NCBI GenBank assembly: GCA_951828515.1
Contig: OX639992.1
Location: 3,450,217-3,514,216 of the forward strand
From: an uncultured Poribacteria bacterium
Lineage (GTDB): Bacteria; Poribacteria; WGA-4E; WGA-3G
Direction of reading: 5' to 3'
Length of the DNA stretch: 64,000 nucleotides
This document shows positions 44,572 through 53,904 of this stretch, in pieces. The position numbers were made by a program, and so were the translations under genes. The stretch's first letter is position 1, and the number at the start of each line of letters is the position of its first letter. Under the pieces are notes generated by a model that worked only from the letters and a program-made list of their open reading frames with translations, was not told the origin of the DNA and ran no database searches.

Positions 44572-45522
44572 TTAGAATGAATATAAAACTGTTAACGACA
44601 CCAATGGTCCGAATTCAAAGGCATCGCTCTCCTCATACGCGCCATCCAGCAGAGCGGAAGTGTCATCATAAAGCGTCTCTTGGCTCAAGGGTAGCATCAA
44701 CGCCACAGACAACGGGATGTTATAAGGCGTTACAATTGAAGCACCCACGGATGCCATGCTGAAGCGGAGTCCGGTATTGATGTCCTGTGCCCCTGCCCAA
44801 TAGGCGTATGCCTGATAAAAGCCGAGGTAACCTGCTTGGAGCGATAGCCAGTCACTAAAACGATAGTTCAAGCCCGCCGTATAGGTAAGTTCCCTGGAAC
44901 CGCGATAGGTTTTACTGTTTTCATAGAAGGGAAACTTCCCACGGACACTGGCGTTCGCGCCCAACCCTTTATAGAGTGGAAGACTGTAATGTAGGTCTGC
45001 GATTGGATTAAAGGTGCCGGTTCCAAACTGGATATGGAGATGTTCGAGTCCCGCATTGCCCAACTTCCATGGATCTTCTTCGGTTTTGCCGAATGGAATT
45101 GTGGTTCCGATGCGCCCCATTAAGAAGTCGTTTTCCTTAAGGAGACCTACCGTATGGTACCCCAGAAAAACATCCGAGTCAGTGAGTCCGGTGTATGTCT
45201 CATTTCGGTGATGATTATCGCGATTGCGTATGATCGCTTCGCGTTCTGCTTGTGTGACAGATTTAATCTCCTCAAGGGTTGCTTCTTGGACTTTGGTCTC
45301 GTAGGGTATATTCGCTTCGAGCATCCATTGAGAACCGAATTGATACTTCAAGCCGATATCAACGCGAAAGATGTTCAGGGTAACATGGTGTCGGTGGAGT
45401 GGGACATCTATCACTTTTCCGCCTTCGGAAATTCCTTTTCTTTCTAAATGTCCACCCTGTGCATCGAACCATCGCATCATACTGACAGCACTCTGAAATC
45501 GCTTCATTTCTTCTGAAGTCAA
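44572..45522 (-). CDS. Outer-membrane beta-barrel-like protein (N-terminus interrupted)
   Basis: A 316-residue region with repeated amphipathic strands (LNIFRVDIGLKYQFGSQWMLEANIPYET, LTYTAGLNYRFSDWLSLQAGYLGFYQA) ending in aromatic YSF, as in outer-membrane barrel proteins. The reading frame continues upstream through 36 more codons that include two in-frame TGAs and, before them, a signal peptide starting at ATG 45648 (see that entry). If translated only from here (TTG 45522), it has no export signal. The frame is otherwise intact. The family is not firmly recognised; a transporter-like porin is possible. Confidence 0.7.
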   Translation of the reverse strand: MTSEEMKRFQSAVSMMRWFDAQGGHLERKGISEGGKVIDVPLHRHHVTLNIFRVDIGLKYQFGSQWMLEANIPYETKVQEATLEEIKSVTQAEREAIIRNRDNHHRNETYTGLTDSDVFLGYHTVGLLKENDFLMGRIGTTIPFGKTEEDPWKLGNAGLEHLHIQFGTGTFNPIADLHYSLPLYKGLGANASVRGKFPFYENSKTYRGSRELTYTAGLNYRFSDWLSLQAGYLGFYQAYAYWAGAQDINTGLRFSMASVGASIVTPYNIPLSVALMLPLSQETLYDDTSALLDGAYEESDAFEFGPLVSLTVLYSF

Positions 45523-45648
45523 ACTGACTTCACCAATCCCGCCTCGTGGAATTGCGGGATTGCTTCACGCACCTCAGCTTTCTTGGACAAAACCGAATGG
45601 AAGAAAGATGAATTGAAGGCAGAGGAGTAAGAAAAAAAATCTTGCCAT
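45523..45648 (-). other. Signal peptide of the barrel gene separated by two TGA codons and a hairpin
   Basis: From ATG 45648, whose first base overlaps the stop of the aldo/keto reductase (TAATG), the frame reads MARFFFLLLCLQFIFLPFGF then VQES, TGA, GA, TGA, SNPAIPRGGIGEVSL, and on into the 44572 frame without a shift. A 9-bp perfect hairpin CAATCCCGC/GCGGGATTG (45533-45561 region) overlaps the interruption. It is most simply a decayed junction or a hairpin-repeat insertion that kept frame; stop-codon readthrough is an untested alternative. Confidence 0.6.
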
Positions 45649-46598
45649 TATAGCGGGTCTCCATCCGTTTCTAAGTTGAGCCACGCCATTTCAGCATCGG
45701 AGAGTTCAAGTCCCATTGCGCCGAGAGAGGAATCCATCTCTGTTAAGGTCGCAGGTCCGACAATTGGAAAGACAGGAAAAGGAATATTCAAGCAGTATGA
45801 CAGGGAGACTTGGATCGCGGAATAACCGTATTTTTCGCCTAATTTCTTTGCGCGTGCAAGCCTTTCAAAGTTGTGGTCGTTGTAGTAGACCCGCACCATA
45901 TCTCCATTTTCTCGGTTCTCTGGTGTAAACGCGCCGCTAAAGAAACCTCGTGCTTGCGAGGACCAAGGCATCAACGGGAATTGGCTCTCTTTGTGCCATT
46001 CGCGAGCGGCATCGTCGACGCAGACACAACCACCCCACATCGGTTCCATGGGTACTGCGAGACTGATGTTATTGCTACAGGAGACGAACCCTGCCAGCCC
46101 ATTTTCGGCGGCGTAGGTGTTGGCATCAATAATGCGCTGCGGTTGCCAGTTAGAAGCGGCAGCAGCGCGAATGCGTCCTGCACCGATCTCGTCGTTCAGG
46201 TAATCAATAATCGTTTTAACGGGAATCACGGGATCGTCGCGATGGAGCATGTAAAGGTCAATATAATCGGTGCGGAGCCGAATGAGACTTTCATCCAGAT
46301 CGCTTTTGAGTTCTTCGGGAGAGAGACGTGGACGCGGTACTCTACCTTGTGGATGTCCGCCCTTGTCAATGAGAAAGACTTCGTCTCGGTTACCGCGTTG
46401 CCGCATCCAGAGACCGATGAGCATTTCACTATCACCACCGCCATAACCGTGTGCCGTGTCGAGGGCGTTTCCACCGGCTTCAAAGAATGCGTCGAGCATT
46501 TCGGTACTATAGTCGAATTTTATAGGTGAAAACATCATGCTACCCAGAATCAGATGCGAGATGTCTTTGCTGACTCCGGGAACTTTTATATGTTTCAT
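45648..46598 (-). CDS. Aldo/keto reductase
   Basis: Aldo/keto reductase (316 aa). MKHIKVPGVSKDISHLILGSMMFSP, the catalytic region DAFFEAGGNALDTAHGYGGGDSEMLIG, FLIDKGGHP with the catalytic Lys, LIRLRTDYIDLYMLHRDDP, IRAAAASNW and FPIVGPATLTEMDSSL are visible. It resembles AKRs acting on sugars. Its stop overlaps the start of the barrel gene signal (TAATG), so the genes were once translationally coupled. SD is AAAGGAAAC before ATG 46598. Confidence 0.94.
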   Translation of the reverse strand: MKHIKVPGVSKDISHLILGSMMFSPIKFDYSTEMLDAFFEAGGNALDTAHGYGGGDSEMLIGLWMRQRGNRDEVFLIDKGGHPQGRVPRPRLSPEELKSDLDESLIRLRTDYIDLYMLHRDDPVIPVKTIIDYLNDEIGAGRIRAAAASNWQPQRIIDANTYAAENGLAGFVSCSNNISLAVPMEPMWGGCVCVDDAAREWHKESQFPLMPWSSQARGFFSGAFTPENRENGDMVRVYYNDHNFERLARAKKLGEKYGYSAIQVSLSYCLNIPFPVFPIVGPATLTEMDSSLGAMGLELSDAEMAWLNLETDGDPL

Positions 46599-46776
46599 TA
46601 CAAACGGTTTCCTTTTTTATGTGGGCATACAAATCTTGCCCTTTGCGATTACAGGATATAGGGAAATTATAGCAGATTTTCAATCCAAAATCCAGAAGAA
46701 AATGTGTCAATGCAGGGAAACCTATAGTAGGTGGGGGGCGCGTGAAGGTTAAAAATTTGATTCAGTTGTTAGAAGC

Positions 46777-46916
46777 TATAGTAAAATCGAAAAATATGTT
46801 TACAGGTCGTCACAGAACAAGAGCCGACCCCCGCTAACGAGGTGTTTTTGATGGGGTGTTTCCTTAAGGAACCTGTCCCTTGCGCTGGTGTATAAGTAAT
46901 TACGGGTTTTACTATA
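46777..46916. mobile_element. MITE, TIR TAT(A/G)GTAAAACC family
   Basis: Left end TATAGTAAAATCG and right end ACGGGTTTTACTATA are inverted repeats. The interior has a degenerate central hairpin and GTGTATAAGTAATTACG, matching other copies. It occupies most of the 351-base gap. Confidence 0.65.
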
Positions 46917-46949
46917 ATCTGTCCTAAACCCGTTAGAGGCTATCCTATT

Positions 46950-48509
46950 TCAAAAGGACGCGTTGTCCAACTGCGTTAACGACTTCTCCTCTGCATTGAG
47001 ATAGGCGTTCGGGTCATGGGACAATGCTCCCTCCGGAAGCCATTCCCAGAACGGCCCCAGACTCTTTCGTATTCGTTCCACATAGAACTGTGGAATTTCC
47101 GTGGTCTCCCCCTCAAAAAAAGGTCGGAACTGTGGGTCTGCATCCAGCCGTCTCCGTATTTCACGGTAGTACTTCAACTGCTCAAACCACGGCAAAACCC
47201 GGATAAGGTTCAGCCACCGGGCGGTGGCGTGCGGAATCGCCTTGTAACTGTTAAAGAGCGTTTGCCATGAAATGTTATGTTTAATCAGATCAATGACGTT
47301 ATCGTAGAAGGTATCCCACGTATAGTTTTTCGGCTTGATATTCATCCCACGCTTGCTGTCAAGAAAATAAAAGGGAATCGGGAGAACACGCCCCTCTTGT
47401 TGATATTCAAGATTCAAGGGGGCTGCCTGTCCGTATGAGGTCAATAGCAAATAAGCAGGATAGGCACCGGGGGTTATATCGAGGAAGTGTTTCGTAAGTC
47501 CAAAGGGTTCTGCCCCTTCGTCAATATCGAGTCCGAAGACGAAGTTGGTTTGGACGTACGGAACGTATCTCAGAATCATGTTCACCTGCTCTGAGACCTG
47601 TCGGACTTTATCAATACCGCTCTGTTTCCCTGTTTTCGATTTGTTCCCGAAGTCTTGCCAGGACTCAATCCCGGGCAACATCATCTTAAACCCGTTTTGC
47701 TTCAGCCGTTTCATGTGCGATTCCGAAAGGATCGACAAACTGCTCTCGGCGATGAAGTCTATGCTATCTGGCGGCACTGCGGCTTCGATTGCAGACAGGT
47801 AATCATCGAATCGGATACCGAAGTTGGGATCGTGCCATCCGACGAGGGGTCGCTTAAACCTCCCTAAGAGGAAACGCAGATCTGCCTTCATGACATCAAA
47901 GTCCAGGGGTTGATAGGGAACGACCGAATCAATACAAAAACTACACGTATACGGACACCCCATACTGCCGAGCATCGGCACCGCCTTAATCCACGGTGCC
48001 TTGCGGAGGGCGAGTTCTATGAACTTCCAACGCTCTTGCACACCCGGCATTGTCAAGGGTTGTCTGGCCGCTGAGAGGCGGATACCGAGAGGCCGATGCG
48101 GAGAACAGTCTCGCAACAGATCCGCAATGATGTCTCTGTCGGTGAAACCGAGAACGTAATCAAAATACTTTTGGGCATCTTGAGGATAGCAGCGAGCATG
48201 AGGCCCCCCAAGCGCGGTAACCACGCCTCTGGATCGGAAAAGGTTGCTCAAGGCGTATGCGAGTTGGGCTCCCTGTGAAAATGTTCCGATAATAACGAGG
48301 TCGAGCGTTTCGGGGAATGCCTCAATCGGATTTTCAAGACCTGTATAACAGACGAAGGTGACATCATGTCCCTCTTCTTCACACCATACGGCGATGGTTT
48401 GAGGCATGATGCTTGCCATATTAGCGTGCATTGTCCGGGTCCACAGATTTCGCGTCGGTCCTTTAGCAACAAGGTCAAGAACACCAATTTTAAGTTTTCG
48501 CACAGTCAT
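46950..48509 (-). CDS. Cobalamin-binding-type radical SAM protein
   Basis: A 519-residue radical SAM enzyme with an N-terminal B12-binding-like Rossmann fold (ETLDLVIIGTFSQGAQLAYALSNLF, VTALGGPHARCYPQDAQKYFDYVLGF) and the cluster motif CPYTCSFC (residues about 187-194). FDVMKADLRFLL, WHDPNFGIRF, IAESSLSIL, MMLPGIESW and FVFGLDID follow the usual barrel pattern. Members make unusual C-C bonds or modify lipids or tetrapyrroles; the substrate is unknown here. SD AAAAGGAGTAG. Transcribed alone on this strand after the sigma-54 activator. Confidence 0.9.
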   Translation of the reverse strand: MTVRKLKIGVLDLVAKGPTRNLWTRTMHANMASIMPQTIAVWCEEEGHDVTFVCYTGLENPIEAFPETLDLVIIGTFSQGAQLAYALSNLFRSRGVVTALGGPHARCYPQDAQKYFDYVLGFTDRDIIADLLRDCSPHRPLGIRLSAARQPLTMPGVQERWKFIELALRKAPWIKAVPMLGSMGCPYTCSFCIDSVVPYQPLDFDVMKADLRFLLGRFKRPLVGWHDPNFGIRFDDYLSAIEAAVPPDSIDFIAESSLSILSESHMKRLKQNGFKMMLPGIESWQDFGNKSKTGKQSGIDKVRQVSEQVNMILRYVPYVQTNFVFGLDIDEGAEPFGLTKHFLDITPGAYPAYLLLTSYGQAAPLNLEYQQEGRVLPIPFYFLDSKRGMNIKPKNYTWDTFYDNVIDLIKHNISWQTLFNSYKAIPHATARWLNLIRVLPWFEQLKYYREIRRRLDADPQFRPFFEGETTEIPQFYVERIRKSLGPFWEWLPEGALSHDPNAYLNAEEKSLTQLDNASF

Positions 48510-48635
48510 CTACTCCTTTTCGCTGAATTTTTCTTAAACAACCTGAGGGCAATAAAAAATAAGTGTGTTGTTAAGAAAACCCGCATCGCTGCCATCAACT
48601 CTATTGAGAGTTGCCAAAAGGCTTTATCTTCTGCT

Positions 48636-49748
48636 TCATTGCTGACAGTCCTCTGACTCTTTCCATTTTTTATATTTCTGAAGTGTACGGACATCAATAC
48701 CTAATGATTCAGCTGCCTGACGCAAGGTAGTGTATTGTTCAATACGCTTCTGTGCCACCGCACATAGAATTTGATTCAGGTTCATATTTTCGATATTCAG
48801 AGATTCGTCCTGTTCGATCGTTTTTGGCATATTTGAAGTTTGCAAGTTACGCCAAATCCCTATTGTCTGTTTTGAGAGTGCGTGGATGATTGTCTGTTGT
48901 GTCTCCAGAGGAAGTGCCTTCCATATTACATCCTGAGTGTTTGATGGAAGTGTCTGCCATATAGAGATAAGGGCTTCGTCAAGTTTTGGGTAGATCCCGG
49001 GAAAATCTTTGGGTTCGAGTATGTCTGTTGTCGCGAGAGCGACAGCCGTCTGAACTGTGTTTCTCAGTTGGCGGATGTTCCCAAGCCACGCCGCCCGTTC
49101 AAGACGTGCGAGTGCCTCCTGGGTAATCCCTGTAACGCTTTTCCCGTATTCAGCACTAAACTCGCTCATAAATGCTTCTACTAACGGCGCAATATCCTCT
49201 GGACGCTCCCTGAGCGGCGGGAGGTGAAACATCATGCCCTTAAGGCTGTAATAGAGATCTTCCCTAAACTCCTTTTCCGAAACGGCTTTGACAATATTTT
49301 TATTGGTCGCCGCAATAATGTGAACATTCGCCGTCAAAATCTCATTTCCACCCAGACGCGTGAATGCTGCTGTGTCCAAGACATGAAGGAGCATTTTCTG
49401 TGCGTCTAAAGACATTTCGGAGACCTCATCTAAAAAGATGATGCCACCGTTTGCGACTTCAAACGCCCCTCGACGTTGGCAAATTGCGCTCGTAAATGCC
49501 CCCGCTTCATGGCCAAAGAGTTCACTTGGCAGAAGTTCTGCGAAGAATCTACCACAGTTGATAGTTATAAAAGGTTGGGCGCGTCGTGGACCACTTTCGT
49601 GAATGTATCTTGCGATGCCTTCCTTACCAACACCGGTTTCGCCAGTAATGAGGAACGGAACGTTTGACTTTCCACACTGCTGGATTGTGTTGTAAATTGC
49701 CTGCATTGGTGGAGATGGCAATTGAATGAACACTGCCTGTTGTTGCAT
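48636..49748 (-). CDS. Sigma-54 activator without receiver domain, GAFTSA variant
   Basis: AAA+ enhancer-binding protein of 370 aa. Walker A GETGVGKE (36-43), Walker B IIFLDEVS (103-110), and RxxR-type sensor FREDLYYSLKGMMFHLPPLRERPEDI are present. The GAFTGA loop is GAFTSA (83-88), with Ser replacing the second Gly. There is no N-terminal sensory domain; the AAA+ domain starts almost at once. A C-terminal Fis-like HTH (TTLRQAAESLGIDVRTLQKYKKW) ends it. ATG 49748 has AAAGGAA upstream; ATG 49775 is less likely. Direct signal input is not visible, so it may be controlled by expression or by a partner protein. Confidence 0.9.
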   Translation of the reverse strand: MQQQAVFIQLPSPPMQAIYNTIQQCGKSNVPFLITGETGVGKEGIARYIHESGPRRAQPFITINCGRFFAELLPSELFGHEAGAFTSAICQRRGAFEVANGGIIFLDEVSEMSLDAQKMLLHVLDTAAFTRLGGNEILTANVHIIAATNKNIVKAVSEKEFREDLYYSLKGMMFHLPPLRERPEDIAPLVEAFMSEFSAEYGKSVTGITQEALARLERAAWLGNIRQLRNTVQTAVALATTDILEPKDFPGIYPKLDEALISIWQTLPSNTQDVIWKALPLETQQTIIHALSKQTIGIWRNLQTSNMPKTIEQDESLNIENMNLNQILCAVAQKRIEQYTTLRQAAESLGIDVRTLQKYKKWKESEDCQQ

Positions 49749-49832
49749 AATGGTTCCTTTATACCGAATTATCAACTTAATTTTCAGTTCGGAATCCCTG
49801 TCCTTACAAAAAACACAAAGAAAACATCGAAG

Positions 49833-50049
49833 TCAGACCTTTTGGTTCGGATCATACGGTGTTATGTGAAGCCACTCAAAAGTACGGGTTTTTGCATTCC
49901 ACTTGATGAGCCCCGCGTCCTGAAGATCTGCGATAGCACGCATAAGGGTCGTCCGATGCTTCACACGCCAACCTTTCTGGAAACGCATCACAACTCTCCA
50001 CAATTTTTTCAAAGGAAATGTTGTGCGATACCACTGTCAAATCCTCCAT
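49833..50049 (-). pseudogene. Frameshifted small winged-helix-like gene
   Basis: From ATG 50049 one frame reads MEDLTVVSHNISFEKIVESC; the +1 frame then continues MRFQKGWRVKHRTTLMRAI, ADLQDAGLIKWNAKTRTF, EWLHITPYDPNQKV and stops at TGA 49833. The second part resembles a winged helix. Either part alone is too short for the track of a normal domain, so a frameshifted gene is likely. A short gene from ATG 49988 alone is the alternative. Confidence 0.4.
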
Positions 50050-50083
50050 AGTTTGTGCTGCTTGTATGGGCGGCAATTATAGG

Positions 50084-50347
50084 TTAAAAATCAGTGATCT
50101 GCCATTTATGTGTGGCTTCTGGGTCGCGTCTAACTCGTCCTTCGTCCTCAAGTCGAACAAGGATTCCACGAAGAATGTAATAGTATGAGGTATTATTAGC
50201 CAAGTCGGTGCTTGGGATCCCCAACCGCTGGCTAATCTCTGCCATCGAAAGAGGGGGTTCGCCTTCGTGTTCTGCTTCAAGTAGCACGCTAAGCACAGCG
50301 TCTTTTAGAAAAAATAGCCCCAGTTCTGCGACTTCTTCGATTTTCAT
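50084..50347 (-). CDS. Small winged-helix protein
   Basis: An 87-residue protein predicted as a winged helix-turn-helix: MKIEEVAELGLFFLKDAVLSVLL, then PPLSMAEISQRLGIPSTDLANNTSYYYILRGILVRLEDEGRVRRDPEATHKWQITDF. It is probably a DNA-binding regulator of the type that switches between species and element genes. ATG 50347 has GAGGG 7 bases upstream; longer in-frame starts run into a repeat. A damaged related gene follows. Confidence 0.7.
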   Translation of the reverse strand: MKIEEVAELGLFFLKDAVLSVLLEAEHEGEPPLSMAEISQRLGIPSTDLANNTSYYYILRGILVRLEDEGRVRRDPEATHKWQITDF

Positions 50348-50497
50348 TTTTCCCTCGTTGTTATTCAGTCGTGCGGGTCTAAAAGCCGGTTGTTTTGTTA
50401 AGTTCCCCGCACAACCTGCAAGGCGCGGTTTATTACGTGATGTAATGTGTTCGGGGTTGAAAACCCTTCCACAAGAACATCTGTCACTCAATTGATC
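50348..50497. other. Short intergenic region before the MITE
   Basis: No gene seen. Together with the MITE at 50498-50651 it fills the gap between the winged-helix gene and the TonB receptor. Confidence 0.5.
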
Positions 50498-50651
50498 AGG
50501 CCTTACGCAAACAGGCGATAAATCGTCTTACTACAAACGCCATCTCTTGGAAATACCGGTGTTTCTCAAAATACGCACGGTTCGTAGTAGCGCAATTCTG
50601 CGGCGTACTCGCCCAAATGCGACGTGCATTATTGCGCCTTGCGTAAGTCCT
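50498..50651. mobile_element. MITE, TIR AGGACTTACGCA family, copy 2
   Basis: Left end AGGCCTTACGCA and right end TGCGTAAGTCCT. The interior matches the copy at 15098 (GCGATAAATCG..., TACTACAAAC, GGTTCGTAGTAGCGCAATTC) with a 30-odd-base insertion in the second hairpin. It lies 27 bases downstream of the TonB receptor gene stop. Confidence 0.8.
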
Positions 50652-50677
50652 GTTGATATTTATGGGTTTAGCGTTCG

Positions 50678-53470
50678 CTAGAAACTATACGATAACTTCG
50701 CATAATAAAGCCCGCCGTTGAAACCAAAAGGCGCAGCCCTTCTTGAATACGGAAACACACCGGATGAATCAACAATGACATGGCCCGTGCTGTCCGTTAA
50801 AGTTCCAGCACGGGACTGACTAATCTCACTGATATCGGGCATCTGGTCAAACAGGTTGTTCACACCGATAGTCAATGAAAGCCCTTCATTGAGTTGATAG
50901 TTGCTCTGGACATCGGTAAGCCATTTCCCGCCGTAAGTCTGACGTGCCGGATCGGCACCACTTCCTTCTTGAACGGTGTAGCTTCCGAAGTAGCGCAAGG
51001 CACCCCCGATAGTGAGATCGCCGATGATGTAATCCGCGCTGAAGTTAATCCGGGTGTTCGGCTGCCACTCCTCGATCATGGAACGATCCTGTGACGGGAA
51101 GAGGGTCTCCTCAAGCCCGATGAGGATTTCTGGCGCATCCACATCACCGATAACCTCGGTATCTGCCCATGTGAACGCAACCTTCAAATTGAGAATCGAT
51201 TCATTGTCGAAAGCAAACAAGTAACCTGCAGCGACATCAACGCCTTGTGTGCGAGTCTGTGCGACGTTTGTGAACGCCTGTGCACTGCTCGCCCCTGCTG
51301 CGATGAGACTCGGGATTTTATCGGCACTGAAACTGCCACTCAGAACGATACGATCATCAATTTGGATAAGGAAACCGTCTACAGTGAGCCACATCTTCTC
51401 AAACGGTTTCAACACGAAACCCCCGGAGACGTTGAATGCGGTCTCCTCTTTGAGTTCAGGGATACCGAGGGCACGTGCGGCATCGCTGTCGTTACGGAAC
51501 GTGCCGAGTTCGCGGGGTAACACTTCGGTTGTATCTCCGTCGCCATCAAGATCCGTCGCATCTACCAAGAATTGCGTGCTAATGTTATTGAAGTAGAGTT
51601 GTTGCAGTGAAGGCGCCCGGAAACCAGTGCTGCCCGCGGCCCGGACCGCAACCTGTTTCGTCACGTCATAGCGAGCCGTCGCTTTTCCTGTGACGGTGGC
51701 ACCGAAGTCGCTATACTGCTCACCGCGCACCGCTGCACCGACAAGAAGCCCTGTTCCAGGTTGTCCACTGAGATAGGATTCAAAATCAGCATACCCGGCA
51801 ATGTTCGTCCGGCTTTCGTCCACTTCATTGTCGGGTCGGAAACCGGGGAAGACTTGGATACCACCCGTGGCGCCCGGTGCCCCAAGTCCGGCGTTAATCC
51901 ATGAAAACGGTTCGCCAGCGTGGATGCCGTAGCCTTCTCGGCGGAACTCAACACCGCCTGCAAGGTTCACCAGCGAGGACTGATAGTCAAGCGGGTAGGT
52001 TACATCCAAGTTAAACGCCGTTTGCGAGAGTTCAAATCCACCCGCATCCGCGGAAGTCAGGCTACTCGCACCGTAAGAGGCGTTCAGAGAGTTGGAAATG
52101 AAAAAGTCGAATGTGTTCAAGCCGTAATTAATGCTGGCATCGACATTCAGATCGGTCGCCTCATGCGTCCATACCATCCCTAAAGCGAGAGAGGTGTCGC
52201 CAACATCTGTGTTGATTTCCGGCAGGAATCCGTCAGGATAGATGTCGGTGACAGTCCGCGAGGGCTGGTTGGCTCTGCGATAAAATCCTGCACTGTTGTT
52301 GTCGCGTGAGGAGTGTCCGCCAAAGGAATAGAGTTCTAAACCCGCAGCGAGTGGGAGTCCGAAGTTATAAAATCCGACTTTTTGAGACGAATCAGCGTCC
52401 CCAACGCGAAAGTTCTGGCGTTCAAAGGTATATTCGCGCGGATCGAACCAGACAGGTTTAGTTGTTACAGTCCCATCGTCATTTTCGATTTCAAGCATCT
52501 TATCCGGGGGTCTGCCTTGATCGACATCTATCCAGTCATACTGCCGTTCGCCTGTGAGACCTGCACGATTGGTGCGTTTCCGATCGCGCCATTCAGCAGT
52601 GAGATTGAGGAACCCGGAGTCACCGACTTTCATGCCGTAGTTGGCGTTCCCGCTCCGTGTATCGCCATCGCCTTCGTAGGTTTGCCCCCAATAAACGTCA
52701 GCATCGCCTGTATTAACATCGTCTTTCAGCACAATATTGATGACACCGGCGATGGCATCGGAGCCATACTGTGCCGCCGCACCGTCTCGAAGGACTTCAA
52801 TCCGCTCTATCGCCGCCGCCGGAATCGCATTGAAGTCTGTGCCAGCAGTGCCACGTCCTACCGACGTGTTTACGTGCAGCAATGCACTTTTGTGGCGACG
52901 TTTACCGTTGATGAGCACAAGCGTCTGGTCGGGCCCCAAGCCGCGCAATGTCGCCGGACGCAGGGCATCTGTGCCATCGCTAATGCTTGAACTTGAAAAA
53001 TTGAAGGAGGGGACTAACATCTGAAGGACGCGACCGGTTTCGGATTGACCGATAAGGCTGAGCTGTTCCCTGTTAACGACTTCTATCGGAACGGGGGCCT
53101 GCAAGGCTTGCCTGCCTATACTCCGGGTTCCGACGACCACAACGGATTCAATCGTTTGGATGGGAGCAAGTATCACTGTGGCTTCGGTTTGCCCCACGGT
53201 GGTATTGATGCGTTTATTTGAAAATCCGATTGCTATTACAGTCAGCGACTGTGCGCTTGTCACGTCGCTAAACGTAGCAGTTCCAGATTCGTCGGTTATT
53301 TGTTCCTGGTTTCCAATTTGGACTTTTGCTTCTGATATAGCGTTCCCATTTTGGTCTTGAACGACTACCTTGAGTGCATCAGCACTGACAGCCATTGGTA
53401 TCACTGATGCAATACCTAATAAAATAGCAACAATACACCAGAAATACCGTTTATTATCTGAAATTAACAT
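50678..53470 (-). CDS. TonB-dependent outer-membrane receptor
   Basis: A 930-residue receptor. Signal YFWCIVAILLGIASVIPMAVSA; then an N-terminal carboxypeptidase-regulatory-like domain (LKVVVQDQNGNAISEAKVQIG ... TVIAIGFSNKR); the plug (IESVVVVGTRS, PVPIEVVNREQLSLIGQSETGRVLQMLVPSFNFSSSSISDGTDALRPATLRGLGPDQTLVLINGKRRH, IPAAAIERIEVLRDGAAAQYGSDAIAGVINIVLK) and a 22-strand-type barrel ending in YYAKLSYSF. It would import a large or scarce ligand with energy from TonB. No substrate enzymes adjoin, so the ligand is unknown. Confidence 0.96.
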   Translation of the reverse strand: MLISDNKRYFWCIVAILLGIASVIPMAVSADALKVVVQDQNGNAISEAKVQIGNQEQITDESGTATFSDVTSAQSLTVIAIGFSNKRINTTVGQTEATVILAPIQTIESVVVVGTRSIGRQALQAPVPIEVVNREQLSLIGQSETGRVLQMLVPSFNFSSSSISDGTDALRPATLRGLGPDQTLVLINGKRRHKSALLHVNTSVGRGTAGTDFNAIPAAAIERIEVLRDGAAAQYGSDAIAGVINIVLKDDVNTGDADVYWGQTYEGDGDTRSGNANYGMKVGDSGFLNLTAEWRDRKRTNRAGLTGERQYDWIDVDQGRPPDKMLEIENDDGTVTTKPVWFDPREYTFERQNFRVGDADSSQKVGFYNFGLPLAAGLELYSFGGHSSRDNNSAGFYRRANQPSRTVTDIYPDGFLPEINTDVGDTSLALGMVWTHEATDLNVDASINYGLNTFDFFISNSLNASYGASSLTSADAGGFELSQTAFNLDVTYPLDYQSSLVNLAGGVEFRREGYGIHAGEPFSWINAGLGAPGATGGIQVFPGFRPDNEVDESRTNIAGYADFESYLSGQPGTGLLVGAAVRGEQYSDFGATVTGKATARYDVTKQVAVRAAGSTGFRAPSLQQLYFNNISTQFLVDATDLDGDGDTTEVLPRELGTFRNDSDAARALGIPELKEETAFNVSGGFVLKPFEKMWLTVDGFLIQIDDRIVLSGSFSADKIPSLIAAGASSAQAFTNVAQTRTQGVDVAAGYLFAFDNESILNLKVAFTWADTEVIGDVDAPEILIGLEETLFPSQDRSMIEEWQPNTRINFSADYIIGDLTIGGALRYFGSYTVQEGSGADPARQTYGGKWLTDVQSNYQLNEGLSLTIGVNNLFDQMPDISEISQSRAGTLTDSTGHVIVDSSGVFPYSRRAAPFGFNGGLYYAKLSYSF

Positions 53471-53904
53471 TTAGTTTCCTTTATTATGGTGAATTCTAAC
53501 AATATGGTAAAACCTATAAACAACGTGAGTTGAATAATAAAAAATCGGATGTAACCGTAGGTTGGATTGAACAAGAATGCATCAAAAACTGTCGAGAGCA
53601 ACCGACTTGAAGCATTCAAGAAACCTCATATTACCAAAATCCGAGTGAAACCCAACACATTCTTGCTGAAAGCGGTTGGAGCGTTGGGTTTCGCTATATT
53701 TCTCTACACCGCTGACCCATTGAAAGACAGAACTTCTATAGAAAACCCGTGAGGCTTCGGCTTTTACCCCTCAACCTTGGGGAAATACGCAGAAGGGGAA
53801 ATCCGTAGAAATACGCAGAAACACCCTATCAATACGCAGAAATACCCAAGCAAAAACTCCTACGAGAACTATATTCTAATACCGAAGCTGCTGTTGTAGG
53901 CACA
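53471..53904. other. Repeat-rich intergenic region upstream of the TonB receptor
   Basis: No gene supported. A TATGGTAAAACC end at 53503 is a MITE-end fragment. A hairpin AAACCCAACA...TGTTGGGTTT-type (GAAACCCAACAC at 53649 with GTTGGGTTTCGC at 53683) resembles 6016-6062. The stretch 53790-53850 repeats ATACGCAGAAA units and contains CCCAAGCAAAAACTCC. Confidence 0.55.

Noticed and set aside
45523-45648. Selenocysteine or recoded TGA in the barrel gene
   Set aside because: TGA is the stop codon of ordinary genes in the window, the two TGAs fall in a region with a repeat hairpin, and no specific recoding signal could be recognised.
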